Source of the DNA: a bacterium
GTDB lineage: Bacteria; Zhuqueibacterota; QNDG01; JAGLOF01
Assembly (NCBI GenBank): GCA_016934955.1
Contig: JAFGRY010000032.1
Span: 19,311-83,310 of the forward strand
Direction: 5' to 3'
DNA: 64,000 bases
Below, piece by piece: positions 52,448 through 60,912 of this stretch (position 1 is its first letter; each line of letters opens with the position of its first letter). The notes below the pieces were generated by a model. The model saw only the letters and a list, made by a program, of their open reading frames with translations. It ran no database searches and was not told the DNA's origin. The position numbers and the translations under genes were made by a program.

Positions 52448-53884
52448 ATGAAACACTTACTGCCTGTTGTTTTACTGGCCGTCCTGGCGGCGCCGCTGCT
52501 GATGTGCCAGAGCAGCGAACCGGCGATCCCGAAGACTGAGCCGCAGGATGTTGTCCGGATCCGGGAGATCCCCCTGTCGGTGCAGTGCTGGACGTTCCGC
52601 AAATTCACCTTCCTGGAGGCGCTGGAGAAGATCGAGGCGCTGGGGATCACCTGCGTCGAAGCCTATCCGGGTCAGAAACTGGGCGGTCCCGATGACAAAG
52701 CGACATTCCACCACGATATGAATATGAAAAGCGCGGCGCTTGTGAAGGAGAAATTGAAGGAGCACGGACTCCGGCTGGTGGCCTACGGGGTCGTGGGGTT
52801 CAAGAACGATGAGAAAGAGATGCGAAAGGTGTTTGACTTCGCCCGCAAGATGGGCATCGGCGTGGTGGTTACAGAGCCGGCCTACGATGATTATTCCCTG
52901 ATCGACAAAATGGCCCAGGAATACCGCATCAAGGTGGCGATTCACAACCATCCCGATCCCAACAAATACGCGTATCCGGAAACGGTGCTCGAGCATGTCA
53001 AAAACTGCAGCAAGTGGATCGGCGACTGCGGCGACACCGGCCACTGGATGCGCACCGGCGTGAAACCGGTGGATGCGCTGAAGCTGCTGGAGGGCCGCAT
53101 TGTCCACATGCACCTGAAAGACCTTGACTCGTTCGGAAACAAGAACGCCCTGGATGTTCCCTTCGGATCGGGCAAGGCGGATGTCAAAGGAATTCTGGAA
53201 GAGCTTACCCGCCAGGGATACCGGGGTTACCTCTCGGTGGAACACGAAAACCCCAACGAGGTCGAAAACCCTTCGCCACCCATCGCCAAGGGGAAGGAGT
53301 ATATAGAGAGCATTACCTACTACAAAGGGTATGACGAGATTCTCTCTTACGGGTGGAACGGCTTCAGCAAGCACGGCTGGAACCACTACGGGCCCGGCTA
53401 TTTCGAGCTGGACAGTGAGACCGGCGTCCTGAAAGGGAACGGCGGCATGGGCCTTTTCTGGTACAGCGCGAAAAAGTACGGGGATTTCATCCTTGAACTG
53501 GATTACAAGTGCTCGAAACCGGTGACCAATTCAGGTATTTTCCTGCGTATCCCGGATTTCGTGACCAGCGATGACTATATTTATCACTCCTTCGAGGTGC
53601 AGATCGACGATGCCAGCAAGGGCATTCACACCACCGCCGCGGTGTATGATGCGGAGGCGCCGAAGCTGAACGCGACAAAACCGACAGGTGAATGGAACCA
53701 CTACAAAATTTCCTTTGTCGGCGATGTGATTTCGGTTGAGCTGAACGGGGTGCTCGTGAATGAGTGGAAGGCCGAACCCCGGGGCAAGATCAGGGATTTC
53801 GCTTCCGAAGGCTACATCGGCCTGCAGAATCATGACAGCATTTCGCCGGTCTATTTCCGGAATGTGTTTGTAAAGGAGCTGTAG
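52448..53884 (+). CDS. Sugar isomerase/epimerase (AP-endonuclease 2 fold) fused to DUF1080
   Basis: A 478-aa exported lipoprotein-like protein with a signal ending LLMC (Cys19). Residues about 38-290 form a xylose-isomerase-like TIM barrel with metal-site segments CVEAYPG, TEPAYDD, VAIHNHPDP, CGDTGHW, VHMHLKD and LSVEHEN. Residues about 295-478 are a DUF1080 (3-keto-disaccharide hydrolase) jelly roll with NGGMGLFWYSAKKYGDF, NSGIFLRIP, YHSFEVQIDD and GYIGLQNHD. These two families are usually separate neighbours, and here they form one chain. With the adjacent Gfo/Idh/MocA enzyme, a 3-keto-glycoside cleavage route is inferred. A clear AAGGAG ribosome binding site precedes the ATG. Confidence 0.9.
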   Translation: MKHLLPVVLLAVLAAPLLMCQSSEPAIPKTEPQDVVRIREIPLSVQCWTFRKFTFLEALEKIEALGITCVEAYPGQKLGGPDDKATFHHDMNMKSAALVKEKLKEHGLRLVAYGVVGFKNDEKEMRKVFDFARKMGIGVVVTEPAYDDYSLIDKMAQEYRIKVAIHNHPDPNKYAYPETVLEHVKNCSKWIGDCGDTGHWMRTGVKPVDALKLLEGRIVHMHLKDLDSFGNKNALDVPFGSGKADVKGILEELTRQGYRGYLSVEHENPNEVENPSPPIAKGKEYIESITYYKGYDEILSYGWNGFSKHGWNHYGPGYFELDSETGVLKGNGGMGLFWYSAKKYGDFILELDYKCSKPVTNSGIFLRIPDFVTSDDYIYHSFEVQIDDASKGIHTTAAVYDAEAPKLNATKPTGEWNHYKISFVGDVISVELNGVLVNEWKAEPRGKIRDFASEGYIGLQNHDSISPVYFRNVFVKEL

Positions 53885-53891
53885 CCTGATC

Positions 53892-53918
53892 CTCCGGGGG
53901 GCTTGAAGCCCCCCGGAG
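53892..53918 (+). terminator. Terminator-like hairpin after the catabolic island
   Basis: Arms CTCCGGGGGGCTT and AAGCCCCCCGGAG pair over 12-13 bp, 8 nt after the stop codon of the fusion gene. No T-run follows directly, so termination may be inefficient. A second hairpin follows. Confidence 0.55.
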
Positions 53919-53932
53919 CATTGCTGCTTTCT

Positions 53933-53951
53933 GGGAGGCTCACAGCCTCCC
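53933..53951 (+). terminator. Second hairpin after the catabolic island
   Basis: GGGAGGCT and AGCCTCCC form an 8-bp stem with a 3-nt loop, 14 nt past the first hairpin. The tandem pair probably marks the end of the island transcript. Confidence 0.4.
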
Positions 53952-54482
53952 GTAGGGTATCATTCCCGCTATATACGTGATCGCCTCGGATATCCATCCG
54001 GGGCGTAATTCAGGAGGGATGTTCATCCCGCGGGGGGCATATCGCGACATCCCGCCGGTTAAAGGCAGCCCCCGGATTGCCATTGGGATGCCGGCGCTGG
54101 TTTGGGATCTTCGGTTTTCGTCGTTGGGTTGGGTTTTTGTGAACGGTTCCTATACGGCTGTTTCCCTGTTCTTTTTCCTTGATGAAAAAGTAAGCAAAAA
54201 ATCAAGGCCGACGTCGAACGGCTAAAATGTGACCTTGTTTTGCCGGAGGGGCAAAAAACTCGTCCCGGCTGGGAAGATGCCGGTCCTCAAACAATTTTGC
54301 CCCCGACACCCGGCAATCCAAGCCCACATTTATTAACGCCGTTCTCCTAATGGCCGAAAAATAAATACATTAGATACGATAATATAAATTTGATTATCGT
54401 TTTTGGACTTCCGGGAAATGGCGTTAAAAATAGATGGAATTACCTAAATAAACGTTGGAACGTACCTAATGGTAGAATAGCG

Positions 54483-55178
54483 TCATCCTGTCAGCGGTAT
54501 TCTCTCCTGAATCCGCACCCCCTCCAGCGTCACCTCACACCCGTAGGCATATACCCGTACTCCCGCTGATCTCGCCTCCGCGACTGCGTGCGCGAAATCC
54601 GGATCCATGGCCGCATGGGGCTGAAAGCGCGCGGCGTCCCCCCGCTGTACCACGAAGACAATCGCACAGGCCGTATCCGCATGCCGGGCCAGGGCGGTCA
54701 GTTCCCGGACGTGCTTCGTCCCGCGCAGTGTCGGCGCGTCAGGGAACAGGGCCGTGCCGCTCTCAACCAGGGTCACTGATTTCACTTCCACAAAACAGCG
54801 TCCATTGCCGCCGGTGAGAAGAAAATCGAAGCGGGATTTCCCCTCCGCCACTTCAGGGGTAATGGTATCATAATCCGTACAGATTCCAAGCCGGCCGTCC
54901 GTGAAGGCTTCCCTGAAGAGGCGGTTGGGCAGCACTGCATCGACCGACACCAGGGTGCCATCCGCCGCCTCGGCAAGTACGATTCGGTGGCTCGTTTTCC
55001 GGTTCGCTCCGGAAACGGGAATGAACCAGGCTCGCCGGCCTGCGGCGATGAGGCCGGTCATGCGGCCCGAGCTGGAGAGGTGGGCCTGTATTTCCGTTCC
55101 GTCGATGATCGCGGACACGACGAATCGGTTCAGCCTCCGTACGATGATCCCCGGGTGCAACGGGTGTGGGAAGCGCAT
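54483..55178 (-). CDS. sfsA: SfsA family DNA-binding/nuclease-like protein
   Basis: A 231-aa protein of the SfsA family (sugar fermentation stimulation protein homologue). Hallmarks are HLSSSGRM (family HLxxxGRM), SRFDFLL, CFVEVKSVTLVE (PD-(D/E)xK-like core E-V-K), ALFPDAPTLRGTKHVREL and AMDPDFAHAV. The in vivo role of this family is poorly defined. The start ATG at 55178 gives a normal length. It is transcribed away from the DUF5916 gene. Confidence 0.92.
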   Translation of the reverse strand: MRFPHPLHPGIIVRRLNRFVVSAIIDGTEIQAHLSSSGRMTGLIAAGRRAWFIPVSGANRKTSHRIVLAEAADGTLVSVDAVLPNRLFREAFTDGRLGICTDYDTITPEVAEGKSRFDFLLTGGNGRCFVEVKSVTLVESGTALFPDAPTLRGTKHVRELTALARHADTACAIVFVVQRGDAARFQPHAAMDPDFAHAVAEARSAGVRVYAYGCEVTLEGVRIQERIPLTG

Positions 55179-55384
55179 TGTTCCTCCGGTGTGGTGGCAG
55201 GGTACCGCACAATATACGGAAAAGTGAGGAAATCCGCAATTCCGCGGGAGAGAAAGCCGTTTATGCCGTCACACAGCGGTTCAGGACACATGAGGCAGAT
55301 TTCCGGAAAAAAACGAAACCATTTTCAGGAATTTACGTGTACTATGATGTAGACACCGTGCAACCACCAAGGGGAAGGAATACA

Positions 55385-57613
55385 ATGAAGCGTATGATCA
55401 CTATTCTGCTGGCAGTCCTAACCGGGCTGTCCGTCGTGCAGGCCGGCAGCGGGAAAAAGCTTATTCGGCCGGCTTTTGATATTGTGAGAATCGATCGGCC
55501 GGTCGATCTGAGCGGCAAACTGGATGATCCGCTCTGGGAGCAGGCCGAGACGCTGGAGCTGCTGTACGAAGTGACACCGGGTGATAATACTCCGGCGCCG
55601 CAGCGGACATTAGTGAAAATACTGTATGATGATGCCAACATCTATTTCGGATTCCGCTGTTACGACACCGAACCGGAAAAGATTCGGGCCAATCTCACGG
55701 AACGTGACAATATTTTTCAGGATGATTATGTGATCGTCTGTATCGACACCTATGGCGACCATCAGAAAGCGTATGAGCTGGCGGTGAATCCCTTTGGTGT
55801 TCAGGGTGATCTCATGGCCTCGATGAACGATGAAGATATCAATTTCGATGCGATCTGGGAATCGGCGGCGGCAATCGATGACCAGGGATGGACAGCGGAA
55901 ATGAAAGTTCCCTTTAAAAGCATTCGGTTTCCGAAGAAAGATGTGCAGAGCTGGGCCCTGAACATTATTCGCACATTACCCAGAAGCAGCCGTATTCAGG
56001 TCTCCTGGACGCCGATCGACAGAGATATTCCCAGTTTGCTGGCCCAGTCGGGGCTGGTACGCGGACTGGAAGGCATCGAATCCAGCGGCACGGTTGAGCT
56101 GCTTCCCTACGGCATCGCCCAGAGTGAAGCGAACATCAAAGATCCGGCTGACGGCGGATCGGGGCTGGGGAAAAGTGAAACCAGCGGCCGCATCGGTCTC
56201 GGCTTCAGCTATATTCCCGGGTCGAACTTTTCCCTGGACGGCGTCATCAATCCCGATTTCAGCCAGATCGAGTCCGATGCGGCCCAGATCAGCGTCAACA
56301 CGACCTTCGCGCTCTACTACCCTGAAAAACGGCCCTTCTTCCTGAAAGGAAACGAGCTGCTGCAGACGCCGATGTACTACTCCCGGTCCATCAACGATCC
56401 CCTGGCCGCGGGGCGGGTGATCGGCAAGAACGGCTCCCTGTCCTATATGTACCTTACCGCCTATGACCGCAACACGGTGATCGTTGTTCCGGGTCTGGAG
56501 CAGAGCAGCACGGTTGCTTCAAACCGGGAGTCCTTCGCGAATATCGCCCGGCTGCGCTACGACCTGGGAGACGAGTCATACATCGGCGGCATGATGCTGG
56601 CGAGGAACATCAGCGACGCGCATAACTATGTGTTCGGGCTGGACTGGAACTACCGTTTTTGGGGAAACTGGTCCTTCAGCGGAGAAGGATTTTACTCCGA
56701 CACGCAGGAGCTGAACGATCCCGATCTCTTCACCTCGGACCGGGATTTCGGCGGCAGCAAATACACAGCCGGATTCGACGGCGAGAACTATTCCGGTATG
56801 GGGGTCCATCTTGTCCTGCAGCGCAACGCCCGTCATTACGGGTTCTATTTCCTGATCAACGATTTCAACCCGACCTACCAGACCTATAACGGTTTTTTCA
56901 CGCGGATTAATTACCGTCAGTACCTGACGAATCACAGCTATACGTTTTACCCCAAAAATTCGTTTATCGACCGGGGAACGATCGGCGTAACCGCATACCA
57001 GTATTATGACTACAGCTATGAGAAACGCGAACAGGTCGTACAGCCCTCTCTGTCACTGACCACAAAGGGACAGATCAATGTCAATCTTTCCTATCTGGTC
57101 ACCAATGATGAACTGTTCCGTGATGTCTGGTTCGACGGGATCAACAGAATGCATTTCAGCGTCAGCGCACGGCCGCACAGTCTGCTCAATTTCGGATTCA
57201 GCGGGCAGCTCGGCAGGTTCATTTACCGAACGTCCAGTCCGGTCATGGGTAAGGGACATACCCTGGAGGCCTCCCTGACGCTGAAACCGACCACGAAGCT
57301 GAACATGAATTTCTCATATTCCCGGGCACGTTTATCGGATCTTGATACCGATGCCCTCTTCTACGACGGTGACATCTACCGCACGGTGATCAAGTATCAG
57401 TTCACTCCCGAGATCATGTTCAGAACGATCGCCGAGTATAACTCATTCTCAAAGAATTTCAACATATACCCCCTCTTCAGCTACAAAGCGGGTGCGTTCA
57501 CCACTTTTTACGCCGGCATGAGCAACAACTCGGTGGATTACGGGAATCCCTTTGGATTCACCACCACGAACCGGCAGTACTTCATTAAGATGCAGTACAT
57601 GATACGTACCTGA
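55385..57613 (+). CDS. DUF5916 outer-membrane protein with N-terminal CBM9-like domain
   Basis: A 742-aa exported protein. The signal peptide MKRMITILLAVLTGLSVVQA is followed by a CBM9-like sandwich (about 30-215, with GKLDDPLWEQA, YDDANIYFGFRCYD and WTAEMKVPFKSIRFP). A long DUF5916 region (about 230-742) follows, with NPDFSQIESDAAQI and YPEKRPFFLKGNELL and many amphipathic strands, consistent with an outer-membrane beta-barrel. Its function is unknown, though it is common in FCB-group bacteria. The start is set by AAGGGGAAGGA. The frame upstream to 55166 has no signal peptide. It ends in hydrophobic residues, as barrels do. Confidence 0.87.
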   Translation: MKRMITILLAVLTGLSVVQAGSGKKLIRPAFDIVRIDRPVDLSGKLDDPLWEQAETLELLYEVTPGDNTPAPQRTLVKILYDDANIYFGFRCYDTEPEKIRANLTERDNIFQDDYVIVCIDTYGDHQKAYELAVNPFGVQGDLMASMNDEDINFDAIWESAAAIDDQGWTAEMKVPFKSIRFPKKDVQSWALNIIRTLPRSSRIQVSWTPIDRDIPSLLAQSGLVRGLEGIESSGTVELLPYGIAQSEANIKDPADGGSGLGKSETSGRIGLGFSYIPGSNFSLDGVINPDFSQIESDAAQISVNTTFALYYPEKRPFFLKGNELLQTPMYYSRSINDPLAAGRVIGKNGSLSYMYLTAYDRNTVIVVPGLEQSSTVASNRESFANIARLRYDLGDESYIGGMMLARNISDAHNYVFGLDWNYRFWGNWSFSGEGFYSDTQELNDPDLFTSDRDFGGSKYTAGFDGENYSGMGVHLVLQRNARHYGFYFLINDFNPTYQTYNGFFTRINYRQYLTNHSYTFYPKNSFIDRGTIGVTAYQYYDYSYEKREQVVQPSLSLTTKGQINVNLSYLVTNDELFRDVWFDGINRMHFSVSARPHSLLNFGFSGQLGRFIYRTSSPVMGKGHTLEASLTLKPTTKLNMNFSYSRARLSDLDTDALFYDGDIYRTVIKYQFTPEIMFRTIAEYNSFSKNFNIYPLFSYKAGAFTTFYAGMSNNSVDYGNPFGFTTTNRQYFIKMQYMIRT

Positions 57614-57633
57614 GAGCCCTCATTCCCTCGATA

Positions 57634-57662
57634 CGGGCGGGGGTTAACGCCGCTCCCGCCCG
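57634..57662 (+). terminator. Hairpin after the DUF5916 gene
   Basis: CGGGCGGG and CCCGCCCG form an 8-bp GC stem 21 nt after the stop codon, without a T-run. It is a candidate terminator. Confidence 0.4.
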
Positions 57663-57805
57663 GCCCTACCCCGCCGCCCCTAAAAAAAGCCAACGAAAAA
57701 CACGAAAGAAACGAAAAACAACAAGGATAAGGGAAAAAGGATAAAGCAAAAAGTCCCGGCCCTGTCCCCCTGTTAAGGGGGAACCGGCGAAGCCGGTAGG
57801 GGGTT

Positions 57806-57843
57806 GTCATTCCCGCGTGCTTCAGGCGGGAATCCAGGGGGTG
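57806..57843. repeat. Dispersed-type repeat, copy 1
   Basis: GTCATTCCCGCGTGCTTCAG followed by GCGGGAATCC forms an imperfect inverted repeat. A related copy lies at 58048-58080. Similar CATTCCCGC...GCGGGAATCC elements are common intergenic repeats in bacteria. Confidence 0.45.
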
Positions 57844-58047
57844 GGGTGGAGACAGCAGACAGCAGACAGGACCTTGCCGCCCCGCCCCGATTTATCAGCA
57901 ACGAACAAGACGAACAAAAACGAAAAAAAAGATAAAAAAAAGAACATGGTAGGATGGGCCTGTGGCCCCTCTTTCCCGGGTAAGAGATCAAGATTTCAAT
58001 ACCGCACCGGATAGCGGCAGTCCCCGGACTGCCGCGGGGGTTGATTA

Positions 58048-58080
58048 TTGTCATGCCCGGGTGCTTCAGGCGGGAACCCG
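58048..58080. repeat. Dispersed-type repeat, copy 2
   Basis: GTCATGCCCGGGTGCTTCAG followed by GCGGGAACCC matches the copy at 57806-57843 over most of its length with compensatory changes (CCCGC/GCGGG to CCCGG/GCGGG-like), which suggests the hairpin shape matters. Confidence 0.4.
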
Positions 58081-58250
58081 GAAGAAGAGGGCGGGGACAG
58101 GCGTAAAACGAAATACACTTGCAAAACATGTATATTTTATGGCATTCCTGGAAGCGTTTTTATCATTGAAAAACCGGTGTTCATCACTGAAATTTCAATG
58201 ATAATACAAACACTTTCATTCGTATCATTTCAAAGTTCCCCAAAAATCAC

Positions 58251-58280
58251 TTGACAAATATGTTTTTAATTTTCTATATT
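58251..58280 (+). promoter_or_regulatory. Promoter of the AraC-type regulator gene
   Basis: TTGACA (58251-58256), an 18-bp spacer and TATATT (58275-58280) form a strong match, giving a leader of about 220 nt to the ATG at 58509. The leader contains the CATCATT array and the CGTCGCTACGCGG repeats. Confidence 0.55.
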
Positions 58281-58291
58281 AATTTTTAGCG

Positions 58292-58326
<35 letters not shown>

Positions 58327-58508
58327 CCTGAGCCGGGAATCGCTTCGCGCGGATCAGGGAGCATGCGTCGCTACGCGGCTCTCAGGGACCGAACGTCGCT
58401 ACGCGGGTCTCATCATTCATTAAGGAATGATGTCTTAAATGCTTTGAGAAGTGAATGTACAAGCCGGGAGGTGATGACTCCCGCAGGAACACGTGCAGAG
58501 GAGCTGTG

Positions 58509-58853
58509 ATGAACGACGAGTGTAAACGATTGATCGAGACGGTGAAGCAGTATATCGATGATCACGCCCGCGAAGATTTCACCATTGAACAGCTTGCCGA
58601 ACATTTTCCCGTTTCCCAAAACAGACTGAGCGCCTGTTTCAAGGTGCTGTACGGTATCACACCCAAGTGCTATCTCGATGAGAAGAAGATGGATGCCCTG
58701 GACACACTGCTGCTGACCGAGGGCGACGGGTATATCATGATGCACTACGCCCATGCCATCGGACTCAACGACGAGAGCGCACTCTGTCATCTGGTTCGCA
58801 GAAAACGGGGTATGACGTTTTCAGAATATAAACGATATCTGTTTGGAGAGTGA
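58509..58853 (+). CDS. Stand-alone AraC-type DNA-binding domain protein
   Basis: A 114-aa protein consisting only of the two helix-turn-helix units of the AraC family: FTIEQLAEHFPVSQNRLSACFK (in two parts, FTIEQLAEHF and VSQNRLSACFK) and LNDESALCHLVRRKRGMTFSEYKRY. There is no sensor domain. The ATG at 58509 follows GAGGAGCTG. It is the last gene before the AT-rich island and is orientated toward it, so it may regulate the peptide cassettes. Its 3' half is repeated, in decayed form, at 63619-63774 on the far side of the island. Confidence 0.75.
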   Translation: MNDECKRLIETVKQYIDDHAREDFTIEQLAEHFPVSQNRLSACFKVLYGITPKCYLDEKKMDALDTLLLTEGDGYIMMHYAHAIGLNDESALCHLVRRKRGMTFSEYKRYLFGE

Positions 58854-58957
58854 AAATTTCAGGGAAAATTTCAAGGAATTTTTCAGGGAAAGATTCAATG
58901 GAATTTGGTGGACATTAATAAAAGAAATATTAATTTTTTAGTAGTGCCTTTGGTGGT
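58710..58957. repeat. Left flanking repeat of the cassette island
   Basis: From the middle of the AraC-type gene through about 105 bp of non-coding DNA after its stop (with TTTCAGGGAAA and TTTTTTAGTAGTGCCTTTGG), this block matches 63631-63867 in the same order and orientation. The two copies bracket the AT-rich cassette region. Confidence 0.8.
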
Positions 58958-58977
58958 AGCGTAGATGAATAATTTTA

Positions 58978-59005
58978 TTGCCAAAAATTAAAAATATTTT
59001 ATAAT
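58978..59005 (+). promoter_or_regulatory. Candidate promoter of cassette 1
   Basis: TTGCCA (58978-58983), a 16-bp spacer and TATAAT (59000-59005) lie about 45 bp upstream of the first cassette gene. In such AT-rich DNA chance matches are common, so confidence is moderate. Confidence 0.4.
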
Positions 59006-59048
59006 CACTTGAATTTATAGATAACAAAATTATTATAACGGTTAATAT

Positions 59049-59576
59049 ATGAAAAAAGCGAAATGTGTTTATATTAGTATTCTTTCGATATTAATCATCA
59101 TTGCAAATATATTGCTTCTTATTATAAAAGAAAGACGCTCAAAACAAACAATTGAAGAGAGTAAACTTTCGTTTACTAGAGTAGAAGGGTTAGATTACTA
59201 TGGTGATCATATAGAACCTTTAACATTAATAAGAAACGGGAAAACAGATGATTTGCCGAATGGTGTTAACTGTTTGTTAATTAGGTCTAATAGGCAGGAT
59301 ATAGCGAAAATTGAAGAAATGTTGAGTGATTTAGATTTCCCAAGAGATTCATTGAAAATCTACATAATCAAAGACGATAACACTTCATCTAATATGCAGT
59401 TAATAGGACTTTATAGAATTAAATATAGTTGGGAAAACAAATATAATATTGGGCCATCAGACAATTTTATTATTTTAATCGATAAAAACGGTATAATCAG
59501 ATATATTGATAACTATAAAACTGATTATAATAAAATAGAATCATTAATAAGTAGATACACCAAGGTATTGTTATGA
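59049..59576 (+). CDS. Cassette 1: membrane-anchored thioredoxin-like protein lacking CxxC
   Basis: A 175-aa protein with one N-terminal membrane helix (about 7-27) and a soluble domain facing the periplasm. The C-terminal half PSDNFIILIDKNGIIRYIDN (about 139-158) and the earlier strand CLLIRSN resemble the core of TlpA/redoxin folds, in which a LIDKxGxIRY strand is typical. The redox CxxC is absent, so it would not be a thiol oxidoreductase. Its paralogue lies at 61613-62131, sharing GLDYY, LPxG and YxxxPSDxFI. There is no clear Shine-Dalgarno. It overlaps the propeller gene by 4 nt (ATGA). The function is unknown; the fold assignment is inference. Confidence 0.75.
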   Translation: MKKAKCVYISILSILIIIANILLLIIKERRSKQTIEESKLSFTRVEGLDYYGDHIEPLTLIRNGKTDDLPNGVNCLLIRSNRQDIAKIEEMLSDLDFPRDSLKIYIIKDDNTSSNMQLIGLYRIKYSWENKYNIGPSDNFIILIDKNGIIRYIDNYKTDYNKIESLISRYTKVLL

Positions 59577-60574
59577 AATTTATAATAATTATATGTTGTG
59601 TTCTGCAATCATGTTTGTTTTGTGTTTACAGCCAGGATGTAATCCCCATTCATACTATTAATTCAAATAATTATATATCAGCAAATGACCAGCACCCTTA
59701 TTTAAATGAGGCGACATTCTTATATTACGATTTCAATACTTCATTTCTATATGTTGTTAATAAAAGAGACAATAATATTTTAGTCTTTGATGATAAGCTA
59801 CAATTGGTAAGGACAATTGGCAGGTATGGTCAGGGACCTGGAGAATTTGAGAGGATATACGGCGTTTCCACGTCATGTGCCGGGCAAATAATTGTTACTG
59901 ATAGAGGACGTATCCAGGTATTTTCTACTGATGGACTCTATCAGGCCGGTTTCAGAATAAACATAAGATCGGTAACATTTCCTGTTTGCGCATGTATGGA
60001 TTCAAGGCAAAATGTATATGTACCGCAATTTAACAATGATAAGTTGATAACAGTCTATGATTTAGAGGGGAATGAGATTGCCAAATTCGGAGACGTTATT
60101 TCTATTGAACAGAAACAATATAAGGGCACATTGTCGCAAACATTAGATAATTATATTCATTTAAGAATAGATAATAGTGATAATATCTATGTTGTTTTTC
60201 AAAATCAGCCGATTGTTAGACGATATGACTGTGATTATAATCTTATATATGAAAAAAATATCGAATGGCTTGAAGCAATAAAGATTAAGAAACAGAGAGC
60301 AGCTGAGAATCGGAAGAGAGTAAGAGGGCACTCAACGGATTATATTTTTAATGATTTTTTCCACACTATTTGTGATGATATGGTAAATCTCTATCTATTT
60401 ACGCCTGCGGGTTCAACTCCAGTGGCAGTAGTAGATAAAAAAAATGGTGAAGTAAAGAAACTGTATCGTTTATTGAATAAAGATAAATTGAACTATATGA
60501 TTGATCATATCGCTACGGATGGCCAACGTTTTTTTGCGTCATCCCATGGTGAAATAATTATTACAGAAAAATAA
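59573..60574 (+). CDS. Cassette 1: secreted 6-bladed beta-propeller protein
   Basis: A 333-aa exported protein (signal peptide about 1-20, ending CVYSQ). Repeated blades carry DNNILVFD, IGRYGQGPGEF (the hallmark GxGPGEF of this propeller family), IIVTDRGRIQVFS and DNIYVVF. Homologues in Bacteroidota are often encoded beside small secreted peptides and TlpA-like proteins. No catalytic residues are recognised; propellers usually bind a partner protein or peptide. Its paralogue of identical length is at 62128-63129. It is translationally coupled to the gene upstream and 11 nt from the peptide gene. Confidence 0.88.
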   Translation: MKFIIIICCVLQSCLFCVYSQDVIPIHTINSNNYISANDQHPYLNEATFLYYDFNTSFLYVVNKRDNNILVFDDKLQLVRTIGRYGQGPGEFERIYGVSTSCAGQIIVTDRGRIQVFSTDGLYQAGFRINIRSVTFPVCACMDSRQNVYVPQFNNDKLITVYDLEGNEIAKFGDVISIEQKQYKGTLSQTLDNYIHLRIDNSDNIYVVFQNQPIVRRYDCDYNLIYEKNIEWLEAIKIKKQRAAENRKRVRGHSTDYIFNDFFHTICDDMVNLYLFTPAGSTPVAVVDKKNGEVKKLYRLLNKDKLNYMIDHIATDGQRFFASSHGEIIITEK

Positions 60575-60585
60575 AGGAGATTCCG

Positions 60586-60912
60586 ATGAAAAAAATCATG
60601 ATTACCCTGGTTCTATTAGCAATGGCATTTACCGCTCTCAATGTTTTTAGTGCAGGACCTGACGTGTGGGGATGTAGAGGAGGATGTGAAGGAATGCCAG
60701 TAACAACATTTTGTTCTTGTACTGATAAAAGTGGAACACCAGCGGGCAGCTGTGTTTCAAAATGTGATGATGAAATTTTTGGTGATAATGGCAATTGTGC
60801 TTGGAGCTGTGAAATATACAGCCATACAGGCGAATGGTTATTTACGGATTCGGGGAATCGAGAATGTAATGGAGTGGTCTGTTCATGCAGCAAACAGAAT
60901 TTGAGCGATTAA
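60586..60912 (+). CDS. Cassette 1: secreted peptide with 11 cysteines
   Basis: A 108-aa precursor. The signal peptide ends LNVFSA, probably cleaved before GPDVWGC. The mature part of about 85 residues holds 11 cysteines spaced C-x3-C-x8-C-x-C-x10-C-x3-C-x10-C-x3-C-x18-C-x4-C-x-C. The paralogue at 63140-63466 has the same spacing except one gap of 12. An AAAGGAGATT Shine-Dalgarno, the strongest in the cassette, suggests high translation. An odd number of cysteines leaves one unpaired, so dimerisation, attachment or modification is possible. I do not recognise a named family; the layout resembles Bacteroides NVEALA-type peptides. Confidence 0.82.
   Translation: MKKIMITLVLLAMAFTALNVFSAGPDVWGCRGGCEGMPVTTFCSCTDKSGTPAGSCVSKCDDEIFGDNGNCAWSCEIYSHTGEWLFTDSGNRECNGVVCSCSKQNLSD

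Larger units (their letters stand above)
53885..54482. other. 598-bp non-coding stretch with repeat-like segments
   Basis: No gene is supported. It holds the two hairpins above, then a GC-rich segment, then a stem CCTTGAT/ATCAAGG (54177-54207) around an A/T loop, GC-rich inverted segments with GGGGCAAAAAACTCG and TTTTGCCCCC (about 54245-54305), and an AT-rich end (54355-54480). An 82-codon open frame at 53977-54225 crosses the repeats and has no ribosome binding site. The segment has the look of a dispersed intergenic repeat. Confidence 0.55.

Noticed and set aside
53977..54225. 82-codon open frame after the catabolic island
   Set aside because: It runs through inverted repeats and lacks a start signal; the peptide FFLDEKVSKKS is a by-product of the repeat sequence.
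57773..58129. Several short open frames between the DUF5916 gene and the AraC-type gene
   Set aside because: They cross dispersed repeats on both strands and have no ribosome binding sites.
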